In this document: positions 13,224 through 23,910 of the stretch, piece by piece
Numbering within the stretch: position 1 is the stretch's first letter
Layout of the letters: the number at the start of each line of letters is the position of its first letter
Source of the DNA: Neodiprion pinetum
Lineage: Eukaryota > Arthropoda > Insecta > Hymenoptera > Diprionidae
Direction: 5' to 3'
DNA: 64,000 nt
Assembly (NCBI RefSeq): GCF_021155775.2
Contig: NC_060232.1
Coordinates: 28,527,922 to 28,591,921 of the forward strand
Program-made: the position numbers and the translations under genes
The notes under the pieces: model-generated
What the model saw: only the letters and a program-made list of their open reading frames with translations
Database searches by the model: none
Told to the model about the DNA's origin: nothing

Positions 13224-13377
13224 GTGACCACGTGACCGTTGTTTTCTTCACTTCCTGGACTTCGAAACTGACAATAAGTAAGCAGGTCACATTCGCTCTG
13301 GACGATTGAGCATTCGCTTGGAAATCAAACAGTTGACTCGACTCCGGTTCGTCGACATTGATTTCGGAAATTTCTTG

Positions 13378-13460
13378 TGATTTCCAGTGTCGACTCTAAT
13401 TTCCAACGATTTTCAATCATTTTTGGATTCTATGTATAGAATCACAGTCACTGGAAATCA
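13378..13460. repeat. 12-bp inverted repeat enclosing a small hairpin
   Basis: TGATTTCCAGTG (13378-13389) is exactly inverted as CACTGGAAATCA (13449-13460). Within it, GATTCTA-TGTA-TAGAATC (13426-13443) forms a 7-bp stem. It is possibly a worn palindromic element. Confidence 0.4.
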
Positions 13461-16400
13461 TCTGGAACGCTCGAAGTATTTAAAAATCAATGAAAACACG
13501 TGATAAGATGAAAATCGATAAGATTTTAACGAATTGAAGTCATTCAGCGTTTACCGCAAGACTTGTCAACAATTTCCATTCGATTTCCAATCCACGCCGT
13601 ACAAATACATCTTCGGCAATGTTTCGAGTCATCTCTATTGATTCTGATTGTTTAAAAGAAAATACTACAGTCATTAAAATTCATTTTCTTTACAATTTCA
13701 TCCCCATGTGTTAAATTTATAATTTCTTCGATCGAATGTCCGACCCTCGACTCAAGAGTTATGCAATTTTCGAGCACAGAGTACGAAACAGAGAAATTTC
13801 AACCTAGCAGTGAAAAATGTGCGTTGAGTAGCGATAATATACGAGAATCGGGCGAGTAAATAAATTGCAGGAGATTACAGGTGTACCTCGCACGTTACAC
13901 GGATGGCATAAGCATTATCGTATCGACACGACACACGGGCCACGCGTGTTTATGATTACGATTACGAATAGTGGTCGTGTCGCGTAGACGCATTATATCT
14001 ATAACATTATACACGCGAAAGGAGACACACACGCACACATATAACGTGTATGTGTCAGACACTGCACAGGCGGCCATCCAATGACAGTGTACAGACATTT
14101 GCATTAGCCAAGGTAACAGCGCATTGATGCGGGTTGCGTCACTGGTCGTCATCGTCGTCGTCGTTGTCGTACTCAAAGAGACCGAGAGCCACAAGAGCTG
14201 GTTTACCTATTATTCCAGTTGCAGAAAAGAGCCTAACGACAAACCTTGGCAGAGTGTCTGCTCTGGGCGCTTCGACGATGCGAGATACCTCCATACCTCG
14301 ATCAAGATCCTCTCCAGCCCGCGTTGTTTTCGATCTCTAATCTTTTATTTGCTTTCAATTTCCGCTATTGTATTGTATAATATATTGCGAGGCGAAAGAT
14401 TATATCCACGGCGGCGGCCGCACCTCTGCGGATCGATTTCCCCTAATCGTCCGCGACGATCTCGCGATATAAGAAACCTTTTGCCTTGCAGCGAGACCAA
14501 CCCTCTTCTTCGCGGGCAAACTCTACCTCCACATATGTATATATGGATATAAAACTTGAACTATTCAATATGTATATATATCGTTTGACGTATGTGACTG
14601 TCGCGCATCTCGGTCACTCATTGTCAGGGTATCGGAGACGAGTTGTATACTCGACTCTAAAGATTTTACAAAAAAAATCAAAATATAAGAGGAAGAAAGA
14701 CAAACGGAGACATGTGAGTAATGACCCGTAGAATGACCGTCGACCAAGCAGACTAATCGTCGGTAGGGCACGATGGTACGTTCAACTCTACATGTCATAT
14801 GCGCGACAATGCAAAGTGTGTATGCACTGCGTAATGGTGCTACATTGCTGTCGGACGTGATCGCCACGGTGCCTTGCTTGATATGGCTATAATATGAACT
14901 GTTGGCATGTTGCTGTAATAAATTTGCAGTCAAATAGGAAAATGAGGGAACGAAACGAAACGATGGTCCGAGAGACAAAGCAATTGAATAATAAAAAAGA
15001 AAAAAAAAATTAAAAAAAAAGGTAAAACGACGACACACCGCGATACTGCAACGTGACATCGTCAATTGGAAACTCGTTGAGTTGAACGCTCGTATCCTGA
15101 TCGGACGCGCAAGATGGCCTAGATCATAATAGCTATAAACGAGTACGCATCTTGCGGAAATAGTTTTGAAAAAAAAAGAGGAAGCTCTTGGAAGCGAGTT
15201 TACGGTACGAGAGGAGGTACTTTCGAAGGCAGATATTTTATGGTAATCAGGGCTCGTTATTACGCTATTGCGACCCCGTGGCACGCTAATGGGACCCGTG
15301 CTAAGCGTAGTGGAATCACTGACTGCGTAACGATGAGTGCGTGCGTATTTTGATGAATTCGAACAATCTTCCTGTGTTGCGAGTAGAGGCTGGAGTTACA
15401 CAAAAATCCTGGACAATATCGCGGGTCAGTTTCTATGGTGTTTGGAGGAAAGACGGGCCTGGTGAACGATTTGCGTGAATATTACTGTGGTACCGATGAA
15501 TTACACCGAATGCCAATCTTCGAACTTTGGCGATAATCGCATCAAGGTTGGACAGAGGTGAGAGCGATTGGAACGAGTCCGTGATCGAGGAAGGCGAGAC
15601 ATGCGTCACGTGCTGTACGAAAATCATCAATTTATCGAAAGTTTGAGCAACATAGCGAAGCGTGGGCATTGGTGTAAAGATGGTGTGGAGGGGGAGGAGC
15701 GGTCAACGAGAGGAAAAAGAGGTCTGCATCCGGTCGGAGAATACAAGAATAGATTGGGTGACGACCCGATTGTGAGAGGTGAAAATTATTAGACATGGTA
15801 AAGATAAAGAAGAGAACGAAAGTCGAGAGGGAGATATGGCAAGAATGAAAGTGTATGCGAAAAAAAGAAAGAAAAAAAAAAGGGTAGAACTAAAAAACGG
15901 AAAAAATGAAACTTACATTGATCAAATATCTTAAGCATTGCTTTCTTTAACTGCATAATCGGACGTGGTGTTTATCGTCCAAAGACAGTAATTCATAACC
16001 ACACTTTCACCCGCGTTAAAAACAATTATTATCTGCGATATTGCACTTGCGGTGAAAAGGTTCATTTCTCGGTCTCCACGTTGAGCAATATGCAACAACT
16101 ACCGGCGAATGCTTTTAATCCTTGCGGTCTCTCTTCGAATGAGACGTTTTATTATTCACCTCTTCCCTTTATTATTCACGAACGAAAGTTCAGCGATATT
16201 GACACTCAAGCTCTCTTCTCGGTAAAAGCTCGTCAACCCCCGCAGAGCCACTTTAATCCCGCGACGGTGTTGCGGCAGCGTCGATCGCGTAAGCACTAAC
16301 GAAACAACTATTAGTTTTTCCTCCGTCAACTGCACGACGAGCGGAGTTTCCTCGGTCTTGCGAAACGGCGGCGATAAATGTGCGCAAAACGCTACGCGTC

Positions 16401-17559
16401 ATCCCGCTATCGCTTTACCACTTGACATTTTGCTATCCGCATGGATTCTCGGCAGAGACATTGATAAAAGTCGACGTTGCTGCTGCCGCCGTTGCGAGAT
16501 ACCGTGAATGACGGATCGTCGGCTGTCTTCGGAACTTTGAAAGACACGGAAAAGTCGAGGAAACTGTCGTGAGTAAGAATGGTCCAGGCCAAGGCGGATC
16601 GGACGTGATGCGAATTCAAAAACGGAGGCGCTGCTGCTTCTTCCGAGACGGCGGCTTGTGACAGTCTTCCTTGCGATGCGTGATACAAGATATTATTATA
16701 CAAATGTATCACAGCTGCAGATATTATAGGTTCGTTACACTTCTTTACGACTCGACAAATATTTGTTGAAACTTTTTGCGACGCAGAATTATATTTTACA
16801 CAACCGCTGATAAATTAAAAAAAATTTTACGTTCTTTGCAGAGGTATATTGTATTATAGTTCCTCCCGTCCTGCAGGGGCACCGATCTGCAACGGTACGG
16901 TTTCAAACGCGTTTCGAAATATAATGCTCTTCCAGTTTTCATCCAGCTCCCCGCATTCAGAGCAAATATTTACTAGTCTGTAACACTGAACGGCAATTAC
17001 GGACGGATTATTTGAGTTTGTCACGACCGTCGAGGAGTCTACTCCAAGTCTTCGCCAAGTTGATTAGCGATAAGTAAAAGATAAAGAGAGGCAGAGTAAT
17101 GGAAAGAATGACGGAGTCAACGATAACGGGGAAAAACCTCCGAAAGATTATCTTCGGGACACTCGGCGCTCGCTTTTCAGCTCGTCAAGTATCGCACTCT
17201 CCTTGGCGTCGTTCATCTCGGAGCACAAAAACAGCGAGAGAAGAAGAAAGAAGAGGACAAGATAAACAAAAAATTAAAAGCAAACTAAGAACCGATAGAT
17301 AACGTTCATTGATAACGAAAGTCTCGATCGCACTTGTTTACACGTTTCTCGCATGCGTGCATACTTTTGTTCAATTTTCTGCACATCGGTACGTAATTCC
17401 TGCAGGGTAAAAACTGTACGCAGTACTAAGAAACCGGGTAACTCATTCACCTCTTCACTCAAACAACGCGACGCGTTGAACCGCAGAGTCCGTTACTGCA
17501 CAGAAGAGGACGGTTGGTGGTTAGTTCGGTGTGTTTGAAACCGAACAGAAAGTTTCACT
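13461..17559. other. No supported gene
   Basis: The 239-codon minus frame at 14565-15284 is longer than expected by chance. However, it begins with GTG, crosses poly(A) tracts that yield Phe runs and has no recognisable domain. A GTC-rich triplet run lies at 14145-14170. Confidence 0.45.
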
Positions 17560-17960
17560 CGACGCAGGCGCCGATGCAGCGATGCTGATGCCGCTCAACG
17601 GCAGCTTCACCGTTTCTGAAGCAAACACGAGGGGCGATTTTACTCCGAAACGTAAATCGATCTCCACGCCGGCTCTCGTCGCGTGTCGGATACTCGCCGT
17701 TTAAAAGCGATAAGACGCCGCGGCGAAGAAGGAACGAGACGGAGGCGGAGGCGTCGAGCGTTTTACTCGGACGCCCGGAGCTGCTTCTGCTGCGCGAGTT
17801 AAACAGCGACTGGCGTCGAGTCGCGACGGAGTGCGGCCCGCAGTCCCGGCGACCGCTCGTGTCTCGGAATCAAGCGTCGGCGGCGTCAGCGTCAGTCGGA
17901 GCGTCGGCAACGCGAAACAGCAACGCAGCGCGACGACTCTCGCCGTAACTGTGAGCGTTT
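17560..17960. promoter_or_regulatory. CpG-dense block, possible promoter and first non-coding exon
   Basis: The longest G+C-rich stretch of the window. On the plus strand an initiator-like GCGTCAGTCGG (about 17888-17898) is followed by a donor CCGTAACT|GTGAGC at 17951. A TATA-less first exon of about 60 bases would fit, but no coding exon could be linked to it. Confidence 0.3.
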
Positions 17961-20822
17961 TCTACCGATACACCGATTAACGGAAACGTACGTCTTTCCG
18001 CGCTGCGGGCAAACACCGGGGCAGAATCGTCGTTCGATTGGAACGAACGAAATTTTCAATTAAAGGAGAATAAAATTTGACCACGCGTTGAAAACTTCGC
18101 TACTTCGATAATTTATTCGAATCATTTAGGTCAGGCGAGTGCAATGTTTTATGTGTTTATTTAAACGAGTAGTTTTTAACCAATGCCTTGCAAATATGGT
18201 TCAATTACTTCTTTTTTTTTTTTTTTTGTTTTCTTAGTTTCAGTGCTTGCACAGCTGCGCGTTTGGTTTTTATAACAACTCACTCCGCGCAATGGGATTA
18301 TCGACTATGTTGTATTTTGGATAGCTTTGGCGCGCGGTACAAAATTTGAATTGAAAATAATTTTCCGGCTTCTTAATGTCGTGGTGATTATTTCTTGTGC
18401 GTTATATACGAGGTTTGCGGAACGGATTAGAAAGAAGGCTAATAAAAGCCGACAGGTTTGTTTGAAGTCAACTAAATCACTTTTGTTTGAACTTTACACC
18501 CTGCACTGTATATAAATATTTATCCGAGGCTGGCGAAATTTTTTCTATTCAAATTCGTTCGATCGATGTATAATTGATTTCCCTGAAATGAATCCATCCA
18601 TTGTATCCTCTTCACTTTCGTATTCTATCGCACTCTGGTTTAATGTTGAACTTGTCGTTACATCGGAATTCAATTGTAAGCCGCCGCCGGATTAGGAAAA
18701 TTTTTCAAGAATTGTTAAAAGTTTACACGCACGGTGTTTCATAATTCTGCGTGGCACGCGTAATGACGTAAGACGGCGCGTGATGTGACGTCACGTAGCG
18801 CTCGTAGCGCAAAACGCGATTATTATGTATACACATAAATTTTCCGTGTTTCATTTTTACCAGCGAACAAAAAACTGTGCGGTAATTAAAAATGCCGATC
18901 ACCTAGAGATTTCGAAGGTGTCTACATACAACAATGAGCAGAAATAGCAACGATTTTTCCACAAGTTCACAAAGATCGTATAAAAAGTTTCTTTCACTCC
19001 AAGCATAACGATAATTTACTCGAGTAAAATTCGAGTCTCGCGTCAACGGACTGGAACCGTTCAAAATCGTCGACCGTTCAAGGTTACGCGCTCTCTAATT
19101 CGCCGAAGATTGGCAAGTACAGGGAAATGTGAAGCTGAAGTTAGTATTTCGGTAGTAAAAAGCTGACCGTCGGAATTGCTCGACAATCGTGAAAGCGCGT
19201 GGAGGCGGAAGCCTTTTGAAAAGAATCTCTGATTAAAGAAGTTCGCGGTAAACGATTGCAGGGACCGACAGCTTTCGGAAGAAGACTTTTCTCCTTGAAA
19301 AGAACGAAACGAGAGATGTGCTTTCGTTTGAGGTGTTATCCGACTTCGAGAAGACGTACTTTCCTGTACCTGGAAAAGCGTTATTCTCAGCGATGCGGCA
19401 ACATCGTTTCTCCTCGTTAATCAGCTTTATGACATCAAGATAAACCTTATCGAAGATCTGAACTGCCATAGGAAGGGTGTCACATCTACGCGAGCGGTTC
19501 TCGTAAGGAAATTGCGACCTTTCGCGTTAACACCTGGTATTTCTTCCTACTTTACCGCTTCCCCGTCCCTTATGTCGTCAGTTTAGTCTTCGTTTCTGAA
19601 TTCTCGGGGGCTGTTACGCAACGTTGTTCCGCGGCGTTGGCGGTAAGCCACATCTGTGACTGTGCGCACGTTCGTCGAGCGTCGGTGTGCCAGACTCACA
19701 GTCAGCAATAGCGTCGAATATCCGCTGTGACAGCGTCTTCGTCGCGTCGGCTTCAAAGACGAATAGAACGAGGCTAGGCGAGGTGGAGCGGCGCTACCCG
19801 GTTAGGTGTATCGAAACCTTCTACGCGGGTTCAGCGATTCCTGAAATTCCTACGGGCTAGGCTCCCGGAGATGCGGGAAAATCGCGCGAAAGCGACGTTC
19901 CCCGATCACGCGACCAACCGCTGCAGCTAGACACGCGTCGCGACGCTAATCGTCCGATTACCTCATGTCGCAGGAAACATTGTATTATCGCGACAGATAC
20001 GACAGCCTCCCGCTCTCTCGGCGAACGGGCCAAATCGTTGAAAGCAGGGAGTGCCGACCTGTCTCCAAAGAACTGGTCGATGGTGTTGGTCCAGACTGAT
20101 TGCCTTGTACTACGGTTATCCAATGAAGTTATAGCGTGAGCGACCCTACGTTCAGGCGATGTTCTGAAACATGATCGGCACACCGACGTTTTGAGCTAAG
20201 AGCAAACCGAAAGCAACACTGAAGCTGGTTAGAAAGTGTCCCGGATAAGTCATAGGAGAGACTGCTGAGCATCAATTGCAAGACAACAAACTATGTTCAT
20301 TGATTAAATTTTTTGAATTAAACAAACCGAAGAAAAAATTCTTAAACGAGTGATAACATGGCACTACTTTCTACGTAGGGATGAACGGATGGAAAATGAA
20401 TTGGTATCAAGGGGGATAACTAGATTGAATATATTATCAATGATTCGTTATCGACGGTCAAGAAACACAGTGTTGAGTGTGAAATTCTTCATTCGTACGA
20501 AATAGATCTCGAAGTTTAATTATGAGTGTTGGAATTGATACTTGGTAAATAATGTGTAATTTGATTACAGAAGATTGAACTAACTGACAAGGAATGAAGT
20601 GGAAGTTGGCTTGCTGAAGTAAAGAATAGACGCGTGTTTGCTGAGAGATGGAACAGAAGTATACTTGTTGAGAAATCGAATAAAAGTAGTATGGTACGTA
20701 CTACGCAATTTTGGAATTTGTAATTAACCATTCGGATTTTACTTCTTCATTTTGCTATTTATAACGGTGGTTTTTTTGAGTTTTCATTAAAAATTTAGAT
20801 GAATATATTCATTTTTTAATCC
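17961..20822. other. No supported gene
   Basis: It contains one CRE site and a moderately CpG-rich patch at 19.6-19.9 kb. Open frames are short. Nothing else was seen. Confidence 0.5.
18786..18793. promoter_or_regulatory. CRE octamer TGACGTCA
   Basis: Perfect palindromic CREB/ATF site in GTGATGTGACGTCACGTAG; a half-match (TGACGTAA) lies about 20 bases upstream. This is the best-supported of the five. Confidence 0.35.
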
Positions 20823-20979
20823 TCAATTTCAAATTCAGAATTATGAATTAATTCTACAATTCTGAATTGAAAATTTATGATGATAAATAAATTTTGCAAC
20901 GCTTGATTGTAAATTTATAATTACAAATTAATTTGCCAGTTGTCAATTGAAAATTTTATAATGATGAATTAATGTTTTT
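20823..20979. repeat. Degenerate AT-rich tandem array, about four 40-bp units
   Basis: Successive units begin near 20823, 20863, 20904 and 20943 and share TCAATTGAAAATTTATAAT..TAAATTAATT with many substitutions. There is no coding frame. The unit length was judged by eye. Confidence 0.45.
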
Positions 20980-21110
20980 AATTTTCGTGTTTAAATCACC
21001 AATTAACAATTACTCTATTAATTACTCAATCGCAGTTAATGATGAACAAAAAAAATACAAATATGCCCAAAGCTGCCGTCCACTCTTCCGTAAGAAGGTA
21101 TTCATGACCG

Positions 21111-21519
21111 CTATCCTGTGTCTGCGATAGGTTTCAAGTAAGGAATTTGATGTCGAGGAACTTGTGAACGTATATCATACAGCTCCTTGATCCACGATGT
21201 ACGAGGAACAGGTAATATATTTGGGTAAGGCGACTCGCGCATTAACCGTACATCTTGGTGGCTAAGCATCTTTAATTCACTGATTGCAATAATTCGATTC
21301 GATTTGTCCGAAAAAATTCGTGAAATTCGTGAAACTCGTTTCCGTAAGGTAGAAAATAGATCGGGCATTCGGAATGGTGGTGGATCAAGGTCGGTCTTAG
21401 AATTTAATCTAGCAGTCGGAAATCACGTCAGCTGTTCTGGGACGTCGGATATGCTATTAATATTTAAAGGTGGCAGGGATGGGTCGCTCCCTAGTAAAAC
21501 AGCTTGTGCTTTATTTCCA
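21111..21519 (-). pseudogene. Frame-broken coding-like continuation below the coiled-coil gene
   Basis: Below the TAG at 21522-21520 the minus strand keeps reading like protein in the +1-shifted frame. Codons there give SGNKAQAVLLGSDPSLPPL and on to a TGA at about 21431-21429. The same frame then reopens (TARLNSKTDLDPPPF, MPDLF..., ending PYLKPIADTG) to a stop at 21111. One base lost from the run of six T at the exon 2 stop would join the first two parts, and the TGA is a single further interruption. This may be a decayed 3' part of the gene, an old neighbouring copy, or chance. An alternative acceptor CTGCTAG|ATTAAATTC just before TARLN could make the last part an exon. The AATAAA at 21510-21515 lies inside this stretch, which argues that the present transcript may end here. 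Confidence 0.3.
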
Positions 21520-22520
21520 CTAAAAAAGTTCTCCAGCACATGGATCACGATTGATACTGTTTTCCTGAGGAGGTAAAGCCAGTGAGATATTTGGAACCAA
21601 GAGATCACGCGTCTCCTTTTTTCCCTCTGGCATCTCATCATAATTCACTGAGGACGTCGTCGGTTGCAGAAGGATTGCACGTCTTCCTTCTGCACGCTTT
21701 CTATCCACGTTTGCAGGTACTCGCTGAATGTCCGATATGCACGAGTCGTTACAACCGCGAGCGAAAATTAGAGGTGGCGCTAAAAAATGGGTGGGATGGT
21801 CAATCGGTTTGTGTAACTCGAGGAATTCGAAATACCGAGATAAAAACGATCGGCTGCGATGTCAACCAAGATAGAGGACAAAACTCATACGGTACATCGA
21901 GACATCTCTCGGTTCCATCGATCGTGAGATATCGTACATATATAACGCTTGACCAATCGAGCTGTTGATATCAAAGATTCTTCACCTTGCTTTCCGGGTA
22001 ATCCGGAGATCTTCACCAGTTTAAGAAGCAGCTGTTCCAGCTGGACGACCAAAGATTCACTGCTTTCTTCATCGCTGGTATCTTCTATTTCGTAAACGCG
22101 CTGCTCATGATCGACGAGTGATTCCAGAAGATGTTCCTGGCTAGTTCCAACATCGGTAACCGACTCATCGAGAACCCACCATTCGCTTTTCAAATCCTCA
22201 TTCGAGTTGACCAAGGTATCGATCTTTTTTGAAACGTCGCTAATGCTTTGATGTAAGGCTTTCACGGATTTCAATTTCTTCTGTGTCGATTCTACCATGG
22301 ACTTGAGTGACTTGATGGTTGCAGCAGCGACGGATGACAAGGCGATGCACTCGTGGCGTTTACCACTGAAATGCGCAATATCCTCACAATCCGACGATGC
22401 CTGGAGCTTACGCTTCGTACTGGCTAAGTGATATGAATGCTCGCATTCGGAACCGCGATTTCTCACAGTATCCTCCTCGTTCGCAGGTCTATGCATATGC
22501 GTGTTTCTATTGTCCGCCAT
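21520..22520 (-). CDS. Two-exon gene for an unrecognised coiled-coil, acidic-patch protein (264 aa)
   Basis: Exon 1 runs from 22520 down to 21986 (178 codons plus one base). Exon 2 runs from 21779 to 21520 (two bases plus 86 codons, stop TAG). The start is chosen because AACAACATGG matches the insect Kozak consensus; the frame is open upstream to 22673 but looks like 5' UTR. The donor is CAAG|GTGAAG (weak at +5). The acceptor follows a long pyrimidine tract ending TTTTTTAG, and both sites have phase 1. Residues 67-115 look like an amphipathic coiled coil rich in Lys, Ser and Leu, followed by an acidic run (EIEDTSDEESSES, about 145-157) and a Leu-rich helix (157-171). A basic KRK lies near residue 36. 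No signal peptide or membrane segment is seen, so a nuclear or cytosolic place is inferred. AATAAA at 21515-21510 follows the stop. Without splicing the frame would end at 21885 (211 aa). The GLPGKQG stretch faintly recalls ORF1-type proteins of non-LTR elements; not established. Confidence 0.6.
21739..21882. repeat. Duplicated segment, copy A (partner at 25338-25465)
   Basis: Direct repeat of 25338-25465. Shared blocks include ACCGCGAGCGAAAA, GGCGCTA after a purine stretch, AACTCGA..AATTCGAAATA and GATCGG(C/T)TGCGATGTCAAC. It covers the last part of the intron and the first bases of exon 2 of the coiled-coil gene. Its AGGTGGCGCT (21772-21781) resembles the insect CTCF core, but the same bases are the splice acceptor and first codons. 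Confidence 0.6.
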
Positions 22521-22740
22521 GTTGTTAAAAATCTGCACGCGAGAAACACGCGTACAATGATATTGGTGGCTTCGATGGAAACTGCTGATTTTGAAGACTC
22601 CACGAGACGCGTTACGAAAATGTATTAGCGGATTAACACGGGGTAAACACACCGCACTGACACTTTGGATCACGGACGCAGGCAGAGTTAGAGACAGTTC
22701 GAAAGAGGGTCGGTAGTTCTAACCGTCGGAATGAAACTAG
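22521..22740 (-). promoter_or_regulatory. 5' UTR and putative core promoter of the coiled-coil gene
   Basis: On the minus strand an initiator-like TCAGT (A at 22658) lies 138 bases before the ATG at 22520. No TATA box is evident 25-35 bases upstream of it. The leader carries no in-frame stop immediately before the ATG, so the start rests on Kozak context. The start site position is inferred, not shown. Confidence 0.35.
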
Positions 22741-22918
22741 TTTTTAATATTTCGCTGTGATCTAGGCGCGGCATACGTACGAATAGGACGTCGAACTAAG
22801 CACAAGAAATTTGTGTTGCAGTAGTGACAGAAGGTGGTGAAAAATTTCGGAAAAATCCCAACGGAAGACACGAAATTTGAAGAAGCCGAATTCACACGTT
22901 CGTCACTCTCTACCACTT

Positions 22919-22946
<28 letters not shown>
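22919..22946. repeat. (AC)14 microsatellite
   Basis: Pure AC, about 260 bases from the inferred start site of the coiled-coil gene. Confidence 0.9.
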
Positions 22947-22949
<3 letters not shown>

Positions 22950-23477
22950 ACACTACAACTCCATTTACAGCATTGTACAGCAGACAATTCTGTAGTCTAC
23001 AAGGCGCGACAATTTTTGTTTTTCACATTGGTATCGCTGTAGACTCTAGACAGGTACTTCTTCCTCTTAAATATGTAGTTTCTCAATACCTATTGAATAA
23101 TAATACCGGTTTTGATCAACGAATAGTATCGAAATTGAATTTTTTATTGAAGGAAAAAAATCTTTGTTGATTAATAACTGTTGTAAGAAACAATTTTCGA
23201 AATAAAACGACCCAGCGCGGAGTGAAATTGAACAAGCCTGATAAAATTTTTGGACGGTTTTTGAAGCGGTTTGAAACAAAAAATCTATATCAAAGCCCTT
23301 ATTCATAATCTTACTCTCTTTTTTTTTTACGTGAATATAAGTTGTAACTATTTTCCGAGAGAAATTCATTTTCGTTTTTTATAGTCGAATAATCTTGTTT
23401 CAGTTAGTTCATCGCCTGTGCACTACAATAAATAATTCTGCAAGTACGAGGCAGAAATGGATTACGAGTTTACTTAC

Positions 23478-23556
23478 CCTCCACTAAATTCATTCGCAGG
23501 AGGAGCAGTAAACGAAACAGAGAATGAAAAAGACCGAGGAAACTCTACAACGTAAA
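23478..23556 (-). CDS. Alternative minus-strand exon overlapping the 23.5 kb plus exon
   Basis: Acceptor GGCTTTGCAG|TTTACG and donor GGAGG|GTAAGTAA bound 79 bases. One frame is open through it (YVVEFPRSFSFSVSFTAPPA..., 25 codons with two bases on each side). It is Ser/Phe-rich, which lowers its credibility. It cannot readily coexist with the plus-strand exon at 23500-23613. Confidence 0.15.
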
Positions 23557-23910
23557 CTGCAAAGCCTAACCCTGACGATCCTGGAACCTTACGACAGCCG
23601 CAGATCCGTTCAGGTAAGTGTTGCACCGAGTGTCAAAGCTATACGGGAACGCAGATTGATTTCCATGCAAAAATCGTCATCAGTTGCCGATGAGAAAGAA
23701 ACTGAAGTCGCGATTTTCAAAAGCGTCATACCGCCCACTCGAAGCACTGAATATTTTCGTTTGGTACAAGAAAAATTTTCATTTCTCGTGCAGAGTTATA
23801 TTTATCATACACTTCAGTTATACGTAGCGGAATCCAAACTTTGCCCATTTGTTGAGGTTCACCAAATCCGCGCCACCGATTTTGCGAACAATCTTTTCGA
23901 ACAACGGTGA
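23524..23910 (+). CDS. Candidate 5' coding exon or small ORF (unrecognised)
   Basis: An acceptor (CATTCGCAG) ends at 23499 and a strong donor CAG|GTAAGT starts at 23614. In this exon (23500-23613) only the ATG at 23524 opens a frame that reaches the donor: 30 codons, rich in Lys, Glu, Leu and Thr (MKKTEETLQRKLQSLTLTIL...), ending in phase 0. Without splicing the frame runs to a TGA at 23908-23910, 128 codons in all. A phase-compatible acceptor TTATTACAG|GTACG follows at 23982 and would continue as VRSLNDIMKPRAITRRNFGY. A second ATG at 23457 opens an overlapping 32-codon ORF with two potential N-glycosylation sites (NET, NST). The opposite strand offers an equally good exon here. No homology is recognised and the coding call is tentative. 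Confidence 0.3.
   Translation: MKKTEETLQRKLQSLTLTILEPYDSRRSVQVSVAPSVKAIRERRLISMQKSSSVADEKETEVAIFKSVIPPTRSTEYFRLVQEKFSFLVQSYIYHTLQLYVAESKLCPFVEVHQIRATDFANNLFEQR

Noticed and set aside
14565..15284. 239-codon minus-strand frame
   Set aside because: GTG start, Phe runs from poly(A) tracts and no domain or splice context; length alone is not enough.
15284..16080. Minus exon ending at TCAAT|GTAAGT near 15910
   Set aside because: The coding-like stretch (MNLFTASAISQIII...) meets a stop before the donor and has no good acceptor.
21772..21781. CTCF site
   Set aside because: The core matches, but the same bases are the exon 2 acceptor and first codons, which already explain them.
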